A stretch of DNA of 64,000 nucleotides from assembly GCF_000826655.1 (NCBI RefSeq), contig NZ_JXJO01000034.1, forward strand, positions 62,001 to 126,000. The letters are read 5' to 3'. The position numbers and the translations under genes are program-made. The notes under the pieces were generated by a model that ran no database searches, was not told the origin of the DNA, and was given only the letters and a program-made list of their open reading frames with translations. This document shows positions 9,504 to 19,220 of this stretch, piece by piece (position 1 is the first letter of the stretch; every line of letters starts with the position of its first letter). This stretch comes from Psychroserpens damuponensis. GTDB lineage: Bacteria; Bacteroidota; Bacteroidia; Flavobacteriales; Flavobacteriaceae.

Positions 9504-11438
9504 TTATTTTAAAACCGTAAATTCAATTTTAGACGCGTTAAATACCTGGTGTGTTTGTGTTTTAAAATCACTTTCTTTTGCTTTGTAAATATTAGGCACA
9601 AATGTTTGAGGGTTTAAATCAATTAAAGGAAACCACGTACTTTGCACCTGTACTTGCAATTTGTGACCTTTTTTAAAAGTGTGATGCACATCTTGTAATT
9701 TAATATTCACATCTGTAGCTTTATTAGGTACAAAGGCTTCTGGAGTTTCAAAACTATTTCTAAAACGGCCTCGCATCACTTCACTTCTTACCATTAAATG
9801 GTAATTACTCAACGCTAGATGATCTTGCATACCATCGTCTTGCTCTTCGATATCTGAAGGATGTACATCTATAATTTTAACAATCCAATCGGCATCTGTT
9901 CCTGTTGTTGACACATTTAATTGTGCTAAAATATCGCCAGCTAAAGTGAGATCATCTTCTAAAATTTCGGTTTCAAAAATGAGCACATCAGGTCGACGTG
10001 CAGCAAAACGCTGATCGTCTGTCATATATTTTCTAGGAGTGAATACGGTTTTTATATCTTCGGAATAAGGCACAGGACGTTTTAAATCACTTACAAAAGT
10101 CTCACTAGTTGTTCCTTTTTTAGACTTAGATAATTCTTGATTGGCATTGAGATACATCTCAACCTTTTTTGCGGCTTTTGGTGGCCAGGCCTCAAAACTA
10201 CTCCATTCTTTTTTGCCAGAGTCATATACTAAAGCTTCTGGTAAGCCCGAATTTTTATCACCTTTTCCTTTTAAGAAATGATTAAAAAATTTGGTTTCAA
10301 CATCTCTTTGAAATTTTAAAGAAATAGAGTCTCCAAAATAATAATTACCAACATAATTTTCTACTTTACTACTAGCCCAACGACCATGATCCCATGGACC
10401 AAAAACCATCGTATTATAATTATTTGGGTTGTGTTTTTCTATAGTTTTATAGGTTTCAAAAGGACCATATAAATCTTCGGCATCAAACAAACCTCCAACG
10501 ATCATGGTAGCTACACTAGATTTTACATCTTTTAAATTTTGAATTAAGCCTTTAGGTTTCCAAATGCTATCATAATTTGGATGATCTACAATTTCTTTCC
10601 AAAAAACATCGTCAATTCTATCAGATTGTGATACAGATTTATCATCTGGTGTATCATATTGAAAGTATTTATTTAAGTTACTCAAGGGTCCTGCATCAAG
10701 AAAAAATTGATATTGATCTTTCGTTTTCATTTCAGGAAACTTGTACCAAGCAGAATCTGTAGGTGTATCTTTTGTTGTACCAAAAAGAGAAACTGCTCTA
10801 AAATAGCTCAATAAAAAAGCACCATTATGGTGAAAATCATCAAAAAAGAAATCTCCAATACAAGCTTGAGGCGATGCTGCTTTTAAAGCAGGATGCGCAT
10901 CTATAGTAGAATAGGTTGAGTAAAATCCTGGATACGAAATTCCCCAAGTACCAACATTACCATTATTATTCTCAACATTATTTACTAGCCAATCTATGGT
11001 ATCATAAGTATCAGACGACTCATCAATTTGAGAATCATCGGTTTTATTTGGGATGTAAGCACGCATATTATCATACACACCTTCACTCATCCAACGTCCA
11101 CGTACATCTTGATACACAATAATGTTTCCTTCTTTCATTAAATGTACATTTGGGCCAATTTTTGTTTTAAGCTTGCCTTCTCCATAAGGACGAGAACTAT
11201 AAGGTGTTCTCATCATTAAAATTGGGTAGGTTTCACTTGTATCTTTAGGTGCGTAAATTGTGGTATGCAATTTTATACCATCACGCATTTCTATATCAAC
11301 CTCAGTTTTAGTGTAATTATCTTTCACAAAAGTATCTGCAACTTTTTTATCTTCGGAAATAGGATTGTCCTTATTCGTTTTTGAACATGATGACAATAAA
11401 ATACTGGTAACAAAAAGGACTCTAAAAAGAATTTTCAT
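9504..11438 (-). CDS. CocE/NonD family hydrolase (S15 X-Pro peptidase-like), lipoprotein
   Basis: 644 residues with lipoprotein signal (LLSSCSKT). The alpha/beta-hydrolase part has the oxyanion-region signature YQDVRGRWMSEG, then the nucleophile elbow GTWGISYPGF (Ser of GxSYxG). The acid and His are expected in the segment around GLFDAEDLYGP and FGPWDHGRW. The C-terminal third is a jelly-roll (X-Pro dipeptidyl-peptidase C-domain, SEVMRGRFRNSFE). Members cleave X-Pro peptides, cocaine-like esters or acylated beta-lactams; the substrate here is open. Acts outside the inner membrane. Confidence 0.87.
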   Translation of the reverse strand: MKILFRVLFVTSILLSSCSKTNKDNPISEDKKVADTFVKDNYTKTEVDIEMRDGIKLHTTIYAPKDTSETYPILMMRTPYSSRPYGEGKLKTKIGPNVHLMKEGNIIVYQDVRGRWMSEGVYDNMRAYIPNKTDDSQIDESSDTYDTIDWLVNNVENNNGNVGTWGISYPGFYSTYSTIDAHPALKAASPQACIGDFFFDDFHHNGAFLLSYFRAVSLFGTTKDTPTDSAWYKFPEMKTKDQYQFFLDAGPLSNLNKYFQYDTPDDKSVSQSDRIDDVFWKEIVDHPNYDSIWKPKGLIQNLKDVKSSVATMIVGGLFDAEDLYGPFETYKTIEKHNPNNYNTMVFGPWDHGRWASSKVENYVGNYYFGDSISLKFQRDVETKFFNHFLKGKGDKNSGLPEALVYDSGKKEWSSFEAWPPKAAKKVEMYLNANQELSKSKKGTTSETFVSDLKRPVPYSEDIKTVFTPRKYMTDDQRFAARRPDVLIFETEILEDDLTLAGDILAQLNVSTTGTDADWIVKIIDVHPSDIEEQDDGMQDHLALSNYHLMVRSEVMRGRFRNSFETPEAFVPNKATDVNIKLQDVHHTFKKGHKLQVQVQSTWFPLIDLNPQTFVPNIYKAKESDFKTQTHQVFNASKIEFTVLK

Positions 11439-11499
11439 GGATTGGTGATCTAAATTTTGAATGACTAAATTTACAAAAACAAATGACTATTTTACACAA

Positions 11500-12261
11500 A
11501 TGAAACACTTACTATTTTTATTTACAATGCTACTTTTTGTGAGTTGTAATATTTCCGAAGAAAAAAAGAAAAATATAAATAATGAGATGCCAGTATCAAT
11601 TGAGCATGACGAAAATTATACTCCTGTAATAGCACCCAATCGTTATAATGTCGCTTTTTTAATCATGGATGGTGTTTTTAATACCGAACTAACTGCGCCT
11701 TACGATATTTTTCAACACACTATATTTAGAGATAGTATTAAACCTATGAATGTGTTTACCGTTGCAAATACTCACACTGCAATTACAACTTTTGAAGGCA
11801 TGCGTATTTTACCAGATTTTAACTATCTAACAGATATATTACCAAAAATTGACATTCTCGTGGTGCCAAGTGCAGAGCACCATTTAGACACAGATTTAGA
11901 AGATACTGCCATGATTGATTTTGTAAAACGAGTAGATAAAGACGCTCAATTTATCACATCACATTGTGATGGTGCATTTGTTTTAGCACAAGCTGGTTTG
12001 CTAGACACAAAGGTGTCTACAACATTCCCTAGTGATATTGATACGATGCGAAAACGCTTTCCAAATCTAGATATTAGAAAAGAGGTTTTGTTTGTGCACG
12101 ATGGTAAATATATTACCTCTGCAGGAGGCGCAAAATCGTTTGAAGCTGCGCTTTATCTCTGCGAATTTCTCTACGGAAAAGAGACAGCTCAAAGTTTGGC
12201 TGGCGGATTGGTAATTGACTGGAATCTAGACAATGTACCACATTTGATTATTGAAAATTAA
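11500..12261 (+). CDS. DJ-1/PfpI family lipoprotein
   Basis: The start at 11500 places a clean lipoprotein signal (MKHLLFLFTMLLFVSC) at the N-terminus; an ATG at 11461 would add 13 residues in front of it. The class I glutamine amidotransferase-like fold is shown by AFLIMDGVFNTELTAPYDIF, IDILVVPSAEHH and the elbow ITSHCDGAFVLAQAGLL with the reactive Cys, as in the N-terminal domain of GlxA/FtrA regulators. There is no AraC DNA-binding domain, so this is an envelope-located stand-alone member. Function unknown. Divergent from the hydrolase gene. Confidence 0.8.
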   Translation: MKHLLFLFTMLLFVSCNISEEKKKNINNEMPVSIEHDENYTPVIAPNRYNVAFLIMDGVFNTELTAPYDIFQHTIFRDSIKPMNVFTVANTHTAITTFEGMRILPDFNYLTDILPKIDILVVPSAEHHLDTDLEDTAMIDFVKRVDKDAQFITSHCDGAFVLAQAGLLDTKVSTTFPSDIDTMRKRFPNLDIRKEVLFVHDGKYITSAGGAKSFEAALYLCEFLYGKETAQSLAGGLVIDWNLDNVPHLIIEN

Positions 12262-12303
12262 ATCACAAGCGTTATAATTTCACCGCAAAACAAGCGGTAC
12301 ATC

Positions 12304-12747
12304 TTACTTTAAAGGTTTCACCTCATTATGCTTAACCACACGAGATAATACAATTTGAGTTTTTGTTTCACCATAAACAATTAATTGATCAATAAAGGAT
12401 TCTAAATGCTTTTGATTTTTTAAAACGACTTCCATAACAATGTTTTCATTACCAGTAATACGATAACAATTGATAACTTCATCATAGGTTTTTACTTTTT
12501 CTAAAAATGGTTTTAACATACCCATAAAAGCACGCAGTGTAATTAACGCTTTTATTTGATAACCAACTTCAAAAGGAGATACTAAAGTATTATAACTTTC
12601 AATAACGCCTGCGTCTTCCATTTTTTTAATACGCTCAGAAACCGCAGGAGAACTGATCCCAACTTGTCGACCAATTTCAGCATTAGACTGTCTCGCATTG
12701 AGCTGCAAGCGCTTTAAAATGTTCCAATTAAGTTTATCTAAATTCAT
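12304..12747 (-). CDS. Lrp/AsnC family transcriptional regulator
   Basis: 147 residues. N-terminal winged HTH (LDKLNWNILKRLQLNARQSNAE, IGISSPAVSERIKKME) followed by the RAM effector-binding domain (AYITLRAF-type strand, YRITGNENIVMEVVLKN). Lrp-family proteins sense amino acids and regulate amino-acid metabolism and their own gene. A large inverted repeat covers the start codon and leader, consistent with autoregulation. Confidence 0.9.
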   Translation of the reverse strand: MNLDKLNWNILKRLQLNARQSNAEIGRQVGISSPAVSERIKKMEDAGVIESYNTLVSPFEVGYQIKALITLRAFMGMLKPFLEKVKTYDEVINCYRITGNENIVMEVVLKNQKHLESFIDQLIVYGETKTQIVLSRVVKHNEVKPLK

Positions 12748-12806
12748 TTAAAGTAAAATTAAAATATACGTTAATAATTAAATCAAATATACAATTTTAC
12801 TTTAAA
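12747..12806. promoter_or_regulatory. 14-bp inverted repeat over the Lrp gene start
   Basis: TTTAAAGTAAAATT (12747-12760) and AATTTTACTTTAAA (12793-12806) are perfect inverse copies separated by 32 bp. One arm touches the Lrp ATG. The arrangement suits binding of an Lrp dimer pair or octamer with DNA looping; a folded mRNA leader is the alternative. Confidence 0.55.
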
Positions 12807-12863
12807 ATCTAAAGCTATTTATCAAAACTTGTCACTAAATTTGATACCATTGCTATAAAAAAA

Positions 12864-13259
12864 ATGAACTACAATATCCCATCTCATTTATCTGAACTGC
12901 CTATATATCAAAAGGCTATGGATATTCTCGTGTTATCCCGAAATATCTCAACTTACCTCAATCAGGATTTATCTTACTTAAGACCTGATGGTTCTGAAGA
13001 TTCTAACATTTATTTTTCTGGAGATATTATTCAGCAATCAGAATCTTTAGCTCCCGAAATAGAAAAAGCTCAAGCCGAACGTTGTTCGGTAAGAAAGCAC
13101 AAACATTTAGCTTCTTTAGAGCGTTTAACACACCGTTTACATCTTAATTGTAATCGCTTACAACACTGTAATAGTAACGGGAAAGATTATTTACCTATAC
13201 TGCAAACCGAACTCAAAAAGTTTAAAAGGCTACAACGCAGTTGGATGATGACTTTGTAA
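12864..13259 (+). CDS. Conserved hypothetical flavobacterial protein
   Basis: 131 residues, soluble and mostly helical, with charged C-terminal helices (LERLTHRLHLNCNRLQ, LKKFKRLQRSWMMTL). There is no signal peptide and no motif that I can assign to a function. The opening (LPIYQKAMDILVLSRNIS) faintly resembles the start of four-helix-bundle proteins of the S23 type, but the rest does not convince. Divergent from the Lrp gene and convergent with osmC. Confidence 0.6.
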   Translation: MNYNIPSHLSELPIYQKAMDILVLSRNISTYLNQDLSYLRPDGSEDSNIYFSGDIIQQSESLAPEIEKAQAERCSVRKHKHLASLERLTHRLHLNCNRLQHCNSNGKDYLPILQTELKKFKRLQRSWMMTL

Positions 13260-13260
13260 A

Positions 13261-13731
13261 TTAATTTGTATTTAAAACCTTCACCTTAACGTTATGCGTC
13301 ATTGGAAAATTACAAGAATTAGCAATGAAGCAGAGTTTATGAGCTTCGTCGTGCAAGCTCACAGCAATTTCAACCATATCTTTGTTTGCAATAATAATTT
13401 CAGGTTGTAATGTAACACTCGTAAATGCACCACTGCCATCAGCTTTTAACTCTAAAGTGCCAATAGCATTATCTTTATAATCTATGAGCTCAATTCCGTT
13501 TTGAGCGCACACATAAAAATACGACATCATGTGACAAGAGGATAATGCAGTTAATAATAAATCTTCAGGATTATATTGAGACTCATCACCTTTAAATGTT
13601 TTTGCTGCGGAAATTGTTAATGATGGTTTACCATCTATAAAAACCTGATGCGTCTTCCCATTAATCGAAACGCCTAAAGCGTTTTTTGAAGACCATTTTG
13701 CATTGACTTTAAATTGCTTTTTAAGCATCAT
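13261..13731 (-). CDS. OsmC-family peroxiredoxin-like protein
   Basis: 156 residues with the OsmC/Ohr layout: N-terminal strands, the long helix bearing PEDLLLTALSSCHMMSYF with the first Cys, and a second conserved Cys in EAHKLCFIANSCNFPM. This matches the osmotically inducible OsmC branch, thiol peroxidases active on organic hydroperoxides. It follows the sigma-factor gene by 12 bp and is probably in the same transcript. Confidence 0.85.
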   Translation of the reverse strand: MMLKKQFKVNAKWSSKNALGVSINGKTHQVFIDGKPSLTISAAKTFKGDESQYNPEDLLLTALSSCHMMSYFYVCAQNGIELIDYKDNAIGTLELKADGSGAFTSVTLQPEIIIANKDMVEIAVSLHDEAHKLCFIANSCNFPMTHNVKVKVLNTN

Positions 13732-13743
13732 AAAAGCTTATTT

Positions 13744-14289
13744 TTAATTACAAATCTTACATTCTTCTTTTGGCTTAATTTCACCAACTAAATAACCATC
13801 ATCATTAATCTTAAAATCGCAACAGTCTATATAACCTTGGGCTATTAATTTTCTAGCGCGTTGAATTCTAGATTTTGCGGTTGGTAATTCTAACTCTAAT
13901 TGTTTGGCTACTTCTGCCTGCTTAATGCCTTTAATATCTGATAAAAATAAAGGATCTCTATATTTTTTAGGAAGTGATTTTATAATACCATGTAAGCAGT
14001 CTTTTTCATCATGACTTACCCTTTCATTATCTGCTATAGGATCAATCCCATCAAGCTTATCATCTACTATTTTATGTGCTTTAAAATAATCATAAACGGT
14101 ATATCTAGCAATTGTAAATAGCCATGATTTTAACTTATTAATGTCTTTTAAAGTTTCTAATTTAGTATGTACTTTAATAAAAGTATCCTGAAGCAAATCG
14201 TTAGCAACAGTCTCATTTTTAACTTTACTTAAAATGAAATACTTTATGTCTTTTGAATGTAGTTCCCAAATGTCTTTTGTTTTTAGCAT
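13744..14289 (-). CDS. ECF-type sigma factor, SigZ-like
   Basis: 181 residues. Region 2 is visible as ILSKVKNETVANDLLQDTFIKV and LKSWLFTIARYTVYDYFKAHK. Region 4 is visible as LPKKYRDPLFLSDIKGIKQAEVAKQLELELPTAKSRIQRARK split around its HTH. The C-terminal extension is Cys-bearing (GYIDCCDF ... EECKICN), a feature of the SigZ branch. Such cysteines could sense metal or redox state (inference). Directly upstream lies a hairpin terminator and a gene for a Cys-rich mini-protein; downstream is osmC, which suggests a thiol or metal stress role. Confidence 0.83.
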   Translation of the reverse strand: MLKTKDIWELHSKDIKYFILSKVKNETVANDLLQDTFIKVHTKLETLKDINKLKSWLFTIARYTVYDYFKAHKIVDDKLDGIDPIADNERVSHDEKDCLHGIIKSLPKKYRDPLFLSDIKGIKQAEVAKQLELELPTAKSRIQRARKLIAQGYIDCCDFKINDDGYLVGEIKPKEECKICN

Positions 14290-14300
14290 AACTGTATTAT

Positions 14301-14351
14301 AAAAAAAAACAGAACGTCTTTAGTATAAAATTACTAAATAGGTTCTGTTTT
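14301..14351 (-). terminator. Terminator/attenuator between the Cys-rich peptide and sigma-factor genes
   Basis: Reading leftwards, AAAACAGAAC pairs with GTTCTGTTTT, with a perfect inner stem TTTAGTA/TACTAAA, followed by nine T. It ends only 12 nt before the sigma-factor start codon, so the sigma gene needs read-through or a promoter inside the hairpin region. Confidence 0.8.
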
Positions 14352-14371
14352 ATAGAGACTTTACATTTAAC

Positions 14372-14473
14372 TTAACAATTACAATTGTTACAAGTACAGT
14401 TTTCACATGTACAATTAAAACAATTTCCTTTAATGCAACCATCACAGTCGCAGGTACAATTTTTATAATTCAT
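14372..14473 (-). CDS. 33-residue Cys-rich mini-protein (metallothionein-like)
   Basis: A short ORF from ATG at 14473 to TAA at 14372. It has 11 Cys in 33 residues, mostly in CxC and CxxC spacing (NCTCDCDGC near the start, CFNCTCENCTCNNCNC at the end), no hydrophobic core and almost no other residue types than Asn, Thr, Lys and Asp. It has its own terminator. The composition suggests metal or iron-sulfur binding. It is much shorter than known bacterial metallothioneins (SmtA about 55), and I recognise no family. Confidence 0.65.
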   Translation of the reverse strand: MNYKNCTCDCDGCIKGNCFNCTCENCTCNNCNC

Positions 14474-14575
14474 AATATCTATTTTTAAGGTTCATATAAT
14501 AGACGCGAAAGTTTTAAAAAAGATGCATTTCAAGATAAAAAGTTTTGAGAAATTTTAATTTTAAGTAAATCTCAT

Positions 14576-14609
14576 AAAAAATCCTGATGTTCATCAGGAT
14601 TAGTTTTTT
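14576..14609 (-). terminator. Terminator downstream of icmF
   Basis: AATCCTGAT and ATCAGGATT form a 9-bp stem with loop GTTC; T-runs follow on both strands. It lies about 140 bp beyond the icmF stop. Confidence 0.8.
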
Positions 14610-14742
14610 AAGTTTCCATCACATATTTAGCAAAAGTGATTCATACAACTTTGTAAAAATAAATTTGGTTTGTTGAGATCCCAAAACAAGTTTGAGATAA
14701 GCGAATCATACCATTTTCTGAAATAGAAAATTAGTTCTTTGC

Positions 14743-17700
14743 TTACATGTTTCTCCTATACTGACCACCAACTTCAAATAAAGCAGATGTAATTTCTCCT
14801 AAAGAACATACTTTACAAACATCCATCAAGGCTTCAAAAATATTTTCATTATTAATGGCTTTATGCTGTAAATCTTTAAGCATTTGATCTGTATCATTAG
14901 CTTTATGAAGATTTTCTAAGGTTTTTATTTGAAATTGTTTTTCGTCTTCTGTAGCACGAATTACTTCCGCAGGTAAAACCGTTGGAGAACCAGTACTACT
15001 CAAAAACGTATTCACGCCAATAATTGGGAACTCACCATTATGCTTTAAGGTTTCATAGTACAAACTCTCTTCTTGTATTTTACTTCGTTGGTACATCGTT
15101 TCCATAGCTCCAAGAACACCTCCTCTTTCGGTAATGCGATCAAATTCTAATAAAACAGCTTCTTCTACTAAATCGGTTAACTCTTCAATTATAAATGATC
15201 CTTGAATTGGGTTTTCGTTTTTGTTTAATCCTAATTCTTTATTTATAATTAACTGTATAGCCATTGCACGACGAACAGATTCTTCGGTTGGTGTTGTAAT
15301 CGCTTCATCATAAGCATTTGTATGCAATGAGTTACAGTTATCATAAATAGCGTACAATGCTTGGAGTGTTGTACGTATATCATTAAAATCTATTTCTTGC
15401 GCATGTAAACTACGACCAGATGTTTGGATATGGTACTTCAACATTTGAGCTCTAGAGTTGGCACCATACTTATGTTTTAAAGCTTTAGCCCAAATTTTTC
15501 TAGCTACACGACCAATCACAGCGTATTCTGGATCAATTCCGTTTGAGAAAAAGAATGAAAGGTTTGGACCAAATTTATTAATATCCATACCTCTTGATAA
15601 ATAATACTCTACGTAAGTAAACCCATTAGATAAGGTAAACGCTAATTGCGAAATTGGATTAGCTCCAGCTTCTGCAATGTGATATCCAGAAATTGATACC
15701 GAATAAAAATTACGAACGTTATTTTCAATGAAATATTCTTGAACATCACCCATTAATCGTAGCGCAAATTCTGTAGAAAAAATACACGTGTTTTGAGCTT
15801 GATCTTCTTTTAAAATATCTGCTTGAACCGTTCCTCTAACTTGAGCAATAGTTTTGGTTTTTATGTCTTTATAAACATCTGCTGGTAAAACTTGGTCTCC
15901 TGTAACACCAAGAAGCATTAGTCCTAAACCGTCGTTACCTTCTGGCAATTCACCATTATAGGTTGGTCGCTCTTTGTCTTTATAAATTTTATTTATTTTG
16001 GCTTCAACTTCTTTTTCTAAACCGTGCTCTTTAATATACATCTCACATTGCTGATCAATAGCTGCATTCATAAAAAAGCCTAACAACATTGGAGCTGGAC
16101 CATTAATAGTCATACTTACTGATGTCATTACATTTGCCAAATCAAAACCTGAATATAGTTTTTTAGCATCGTCCAAACAACAAATAGACACACCAGCATT
16201 ACCAATTTTACCGTAGATATCTGGTCTGTGATCTGGATCATTTCCGTAGAGTGTCACACTATCAAAAGCTGTAGATAAACGCTTAGCTGGCAATCCCATA
16301 CTCACATAATGAAAACGACGGTTGGTACGCTCTGGACCTCCTTCTCCTGCAAACATACGTGCTGGATCCTCTCCTGTACGTTTAAAAGGATACAAACCTG
16401 ATGTAAATGGAAATTCTCCAGGTACATTTTCTTGCAATGTCCAACGTAAAATGTCACCCCAGGCCTGATACTTTGGCAAAGCAACTCTTGGTATTTGTAG
16501 GTGCGATAACGACTCTGAGTGCGTTTCAATTTTTATTTCTTTATCACGAACTTTAAAGCTATAAATAGGATTTTTGTACTTATTAACTTTCTCATCCCAA
16601 CCAGTAATCACTTCCCAATTGTAAGGGTCGAGATTTAGTTTTACACGGTCAAACTCTTTAAATAATAAATTTAACAATTGTCTTTGAGATTCCTCATCGG
16701 TCGTTCCTCCTTCTGTCGGAATGACATTTCCTTTGTCATTCAGAGCAGAGCGAAGAATCTCGTCTTGTTCTAGTCCTGACTTACTCAAATGAGATTTCTC
16801 ACTTTCGGTCGAAATGACAGCAACCGAACATATTGTCTTATATATTCCGTAGAGTTTTTGAGCCACCTCTACTTGTTCGTTAGCTGTTTTATCATAGGCA
16901 CGATTATTCTCTGCAATTTCAGATAAATAGCGTGTTCTTGCTGGAGGAATAACAAAAATCTTCTCGCTCATTTCGTCGGAAATTTCAAACGTCGAGCTTA
17001 GGTCTGTTTCAGTTTTTTCTGCTAACTTATCCATGATTGCTTTGTAGAGCGTGTTCATTCCTGGATCATTAAATTGAGAAGCTATTGTACCAAAAACTGG
17101 CAACTCATCTTGAGGTGTATCCCAAAGATTATTGTTACGCATGTATTGTTTTTTCACATCGCGAAGTGCATCTAGCGAACCACGTTTATCAAATTTGTTA
17201 ATAGCAACTAGATCTGCAAAATCGAGCATATCAATTTTTTCTAATTGTGTTGCTGCACCAAATTCTGGTGTCATTACATATAAAGATACATTTGAGTGTT
17301 CTATGATTTCGGTATCTGATTGTCCGATTCCCGAAGTCTCTAATATAATGAGGTCAAACTCTGCAGCCTTTAAAACTTCAACCGCTTCATTAACGTATTT
17401 TGATAATGCTAAGTTAGATTGACGTGTTGCCAAACTACGCATATAAACTCTTGGTGAGTTAATGGCATTCATTCTAATTCTGTCTCCTAAAAGTGCACCA
17501 CCTGTTTTACGTTTTGATGGATCTACAGATACAATACCAATGGTTTTTTCTGGAAAATCAATTAAAAAACGACGAACCAACTCATCTACTAAACTCGACT
17601 TTCCTGCTCCTCCTGTACCTGTGATTCCAAGTACTGGTGTTTTAGAGTCTTTGTTTTTAGTATGAATGTTATCTAAAGTAGCTTTTGCGATGTCTGGAAA

Positions 17701-18225
17701 GTTTTCGGCAGAAGAAATCACTCGAGCAATAGATTTCGGGTTTTTCTTCGGAAGGTCATTGAGCTCAACATTTAAAGTATCACCAATAGCAAAATCAGAC
17801 TTCTGTACGAGGTCATTAATCATGCCTTGAAGTCCCATTTCTCTTCCGTCGTCTGGCGAGTATATTCTGGCAATGCCATAATTCATGAGTTCTTCAATTT
17901 CCGAAGGTAAAATTACACCGCCTCCTCCACCGAAGATTTTAATGTGACCTGCTCCTTTTTCTTTGAGCAAATCATACATGTATTTAAAATACTCATTATG
18001 TCCACCTTGATACGATGTTAAGCAAATGGCATTTACATCTTCTTGAATTGCCGTATTTACAACTTCTTCTACACTACGATCATGCCCTAAATGTATCACC
18101 TCAACTCCTGTGGATTGAATGATACGACGCATGATATTTATTGAAGCATCATGGCCATCAAAAAGTGATGCTGCGGTTACTATTCTAACTTTGTACTTTG
18201 GCCTATATGGTGTTACTTGCTTCAT
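14743..18225 (-). CDS. icmF: Fused isobutyryl-CoA mutase IcmF (B12-dependent acyl-CoA mutase with G-protein chaperone)
   Basis: 1160 residues in three parts. The N-terminal B12-binding domain has DGHDASIN and the GGGGVILP loop. A MeaI-type G3E GTPase follows with P-loop [17 protein letters not shown] (about residue 205) and [17 protein letters not shown]. The C-terminal mutase barrel has [20 protein letters not shown] and [13 protein letters not shown]. The SGLYPF substrate-loop and the fusion itself mark IcmF rather than methylmalonyl-CoA mutase. The enzyme interconverts branched and linear acyl-CoAs using adenosylcobalamin, with the GTPase acting as cofactor chaperone. The linker near residues 469-514 holds an inserted interspersed repeat (separate entry). 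Confidence 0.92.
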   Translation of the reverse strand: MKQVTPYRPKYKVRIVTAASLFDGHDASINIMRRIIQSTGVEVIHLGHDRSVEEVVNTAIQEDVNAICLTSYQGGHNEYFKYMYDLLKEKGAGHIKIFGGGGGVILPSEIEELMNYGIARIYSPDDGREMGLQGMINDLVQKSDFAIGDTLNVELNDLPKKNPKSIARVISSAENFPDIAKATLDNIHTKNKDSKTPVLGITGTGGAGKSSLVDELVRRFLIDFPEKTIGIVSVDPSKRKTGGALLGDRIRMNAINSPRVYMRSLATRQSNLALSKYVNEAVEVLKAAEFDLIILETSGIGQSDTEIIEHSNVSLYVMTPEFGAATQLEKIDMLDFADLVAINKFDKRGSLDALRDVKKQYMRNNNLWDTPQDELPVFGTIASQFNDPGMNTLYKAIMDKLAEKTETDLSSTFEISDEMSEKIFVIPPARTRYLSEIAENNRAYDKTANEQVEVAQKLYGIYKTICSVAVISTESEKSHLSKSGLEQDEILRSALNDKGNVIPTEGGTTDEESQRQLLNLLFKEFDRVKLNLDPYNWEVITGWDEKVNKYKNPIYSFKVRDKEIKIETHSESLSHLQIPRVALPKYQAWGDILRWTLQENVPGEFPFTSGLYPFKRTGEDPARMFAGEGGPERTNRRFHYVSMGLPAKRLSTAFDSVTLYGNDPDHRPDIYGKIGNAGVSICCLDDAKKLYSGFDLANVMTSVSMTINGPAPMLLGFFMNAAIDQQCEMYIKEHGLEKEVEAKINKIYKDKERPTYNGELPEGNDGLGLMLLGVTGDQVLPADVYKDIKTKTIAQVRGTVQADILKEDQAQNTCIFSTEFALRLMGDVQEYFIENNVRNFYSVSISGYHIAEAGANPISQLAFTLSNGFTYVEYYLSRGMDINKFGPNLSFFFSNGIDPEYAVIGRVARKIWAKALKHKYGANSRAQMLKYHIQTSGRSLHAQEIDFNDIRTTLQALYAIYDNCNSLHTNAYDEAITTPTEESVRRAMAIQLIINKELGLNKNENPIQGSFIIEELTDLVEEAVLLEFDRITERGGVLGAMETMYQRSKIQEESLYYETLKHNGEFPIIGVNTFLSSTGSPTVLPAEVIRATEDEKQFQIKTLENLHKANDTDQMLKDLQHKAINNENIFEALMDVCKVCSLGEITSALFEVGGQYRRNM
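16685..16820. repeat. Interspersed palindromic repeat inserted in frame in icmF
   Basis: Three related half-units are visible on the plus strand. GAGATTCCTC...TCGGAATGACA is at 16685-16725, its inverse TGTCATTC...GAAGAATCTC at 16734-16761, and GAGATTTCTC...GTCGAAATGACA at 16791-16819. The motif (TGTCATTCCGA...GAATCTC) resembles short dispersed repeats that I remember from many Flavobacteriia genomes. It is translated here without a stop as about 46 residues rich in Ser, Glu and Gly. Confidence 0.65.
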
Positions 18226-18371
18226 TCGTAAAATTATGAGAATTTATGGATACAAATTTACGGAATATTCAAAAACAATAAGGGTTTACCATAAAATATC
18301 TAAAAGTTAAATTTTAGAAAGTGTCGTATTCTATTTATACTAACTTAGCTTGCCTATTTAAGCGTTTAGAA

Positions 18372-19220
18372 ATGAAAAAAATCATCTTACAAATACATTG
18401 CAAAGATCAACCTGCTATTATAGCATCTGTCACCAATTTTATATCAGAACATAAGGGGAATATCGTTTATATAGATCAACATGTTGATAGAGAGCAAAAC
18501 ATTTTTTTTATGCGTATTGAAAGTGAGTTTGAGATGTTCTCTATGGATAATTTTACTTCTAATTTCAAAACAGTATTAGCTGAGACATTTAAAATGAAAT
18601 GGCGTATTTACAATGCTGAGGACCAACCAAAAATGGCCATATTTGTTTCTAAATATGATCATTGTTTATATGATCTCTTGGGTCGTTATAGATCGGGAGA
18701 ATTACATTGTGACTTACCATTTATTATAAGTAATCATATAGATTTAAAGCCTATTGCAGACAATTTTAATGTCCCTTTTTATCATATTCCTGTAACCCAA
18801 GACACAAAAATAGATGCCGAAAAGCAACAATTAGAACTTTTAAAAGCGCATCAAGTTGATTTTATTGTATTAGCAAGATATATGCAAATTGTTTCTGGTA
18901 AGCTCATTGACCTCTACAAAAATAAGATCATAAATATTCACCATTCATTTTTACCTGCTTTTATTGGTGCAAAACCATATCATTCGGCATTAAAAAGAGG
19001 TGTAAAAATTATTGGAGCTACAAGTCATTATATTACTGAAGAATTAGATGCAGGTCCTATAATTGAACAAGATGTAGCTCGTGTATCACACACTTATTCT
19101 ATAAAAGACCTAATTACTAAAGGTAGAGATTTAGAAAAAATTGTACTCGCTACGGCTATTAAACATCATATTAATAGAAAAGTTATGGTTTATAATAACA
19201 AGACTGTTATTTTTTATTAA
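18372..19220 (+). CDS. purU: Formyltetrahydrofolate deformylase
   Basis: The start at 18372 (MKKIILQIHCKDQPAIIASV) matches the family; an ATG at 18321 would prepend 17 residues. The N-terminal ACT domain (residues 1-80) is followed by the formyl-transferase fold with YHIPVTQDTKIDAE, NIHHSFLPAFIGAKPYH (catalytic Asn-His) and ELDAGPIIEQD (catalytic Asp). It hydrolyses 10-formyl-THF to THF and formate, supplying formate for PurT or balancing one-carbon pools. Divergent from icmF. Confidence 0.93.
   Translation: MKKIILQIHCKDQPAIIASVTNFISEHKGNIVYIDQHVDREQNIFFMRIESEFEMFSMDNFTSNFKTVLAETFKMKWRIYNAEDQPKMAIFVSKYDHCLYDLLGRYRSGELHCDLPFIISNHIDLKPIADNFNVPFYHIPVTQDTKIDAEKQQLELLKAHQVDFIVLARYMQIVSGKLIDLYKNKIINIHHSFLPAFIGAKPYHSALKRGVKIIGATSHYITEELDAGPIIEQDVARVSHTYSIKDLITKGRDLEKIVLATAIKHHINRKVMVYNNKTVIFY

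Noticed and set aside
16302-16529. Short minus-strand ORF inside icmF
   Set aside because: Shadow frame within a well-conserved mutase domain.
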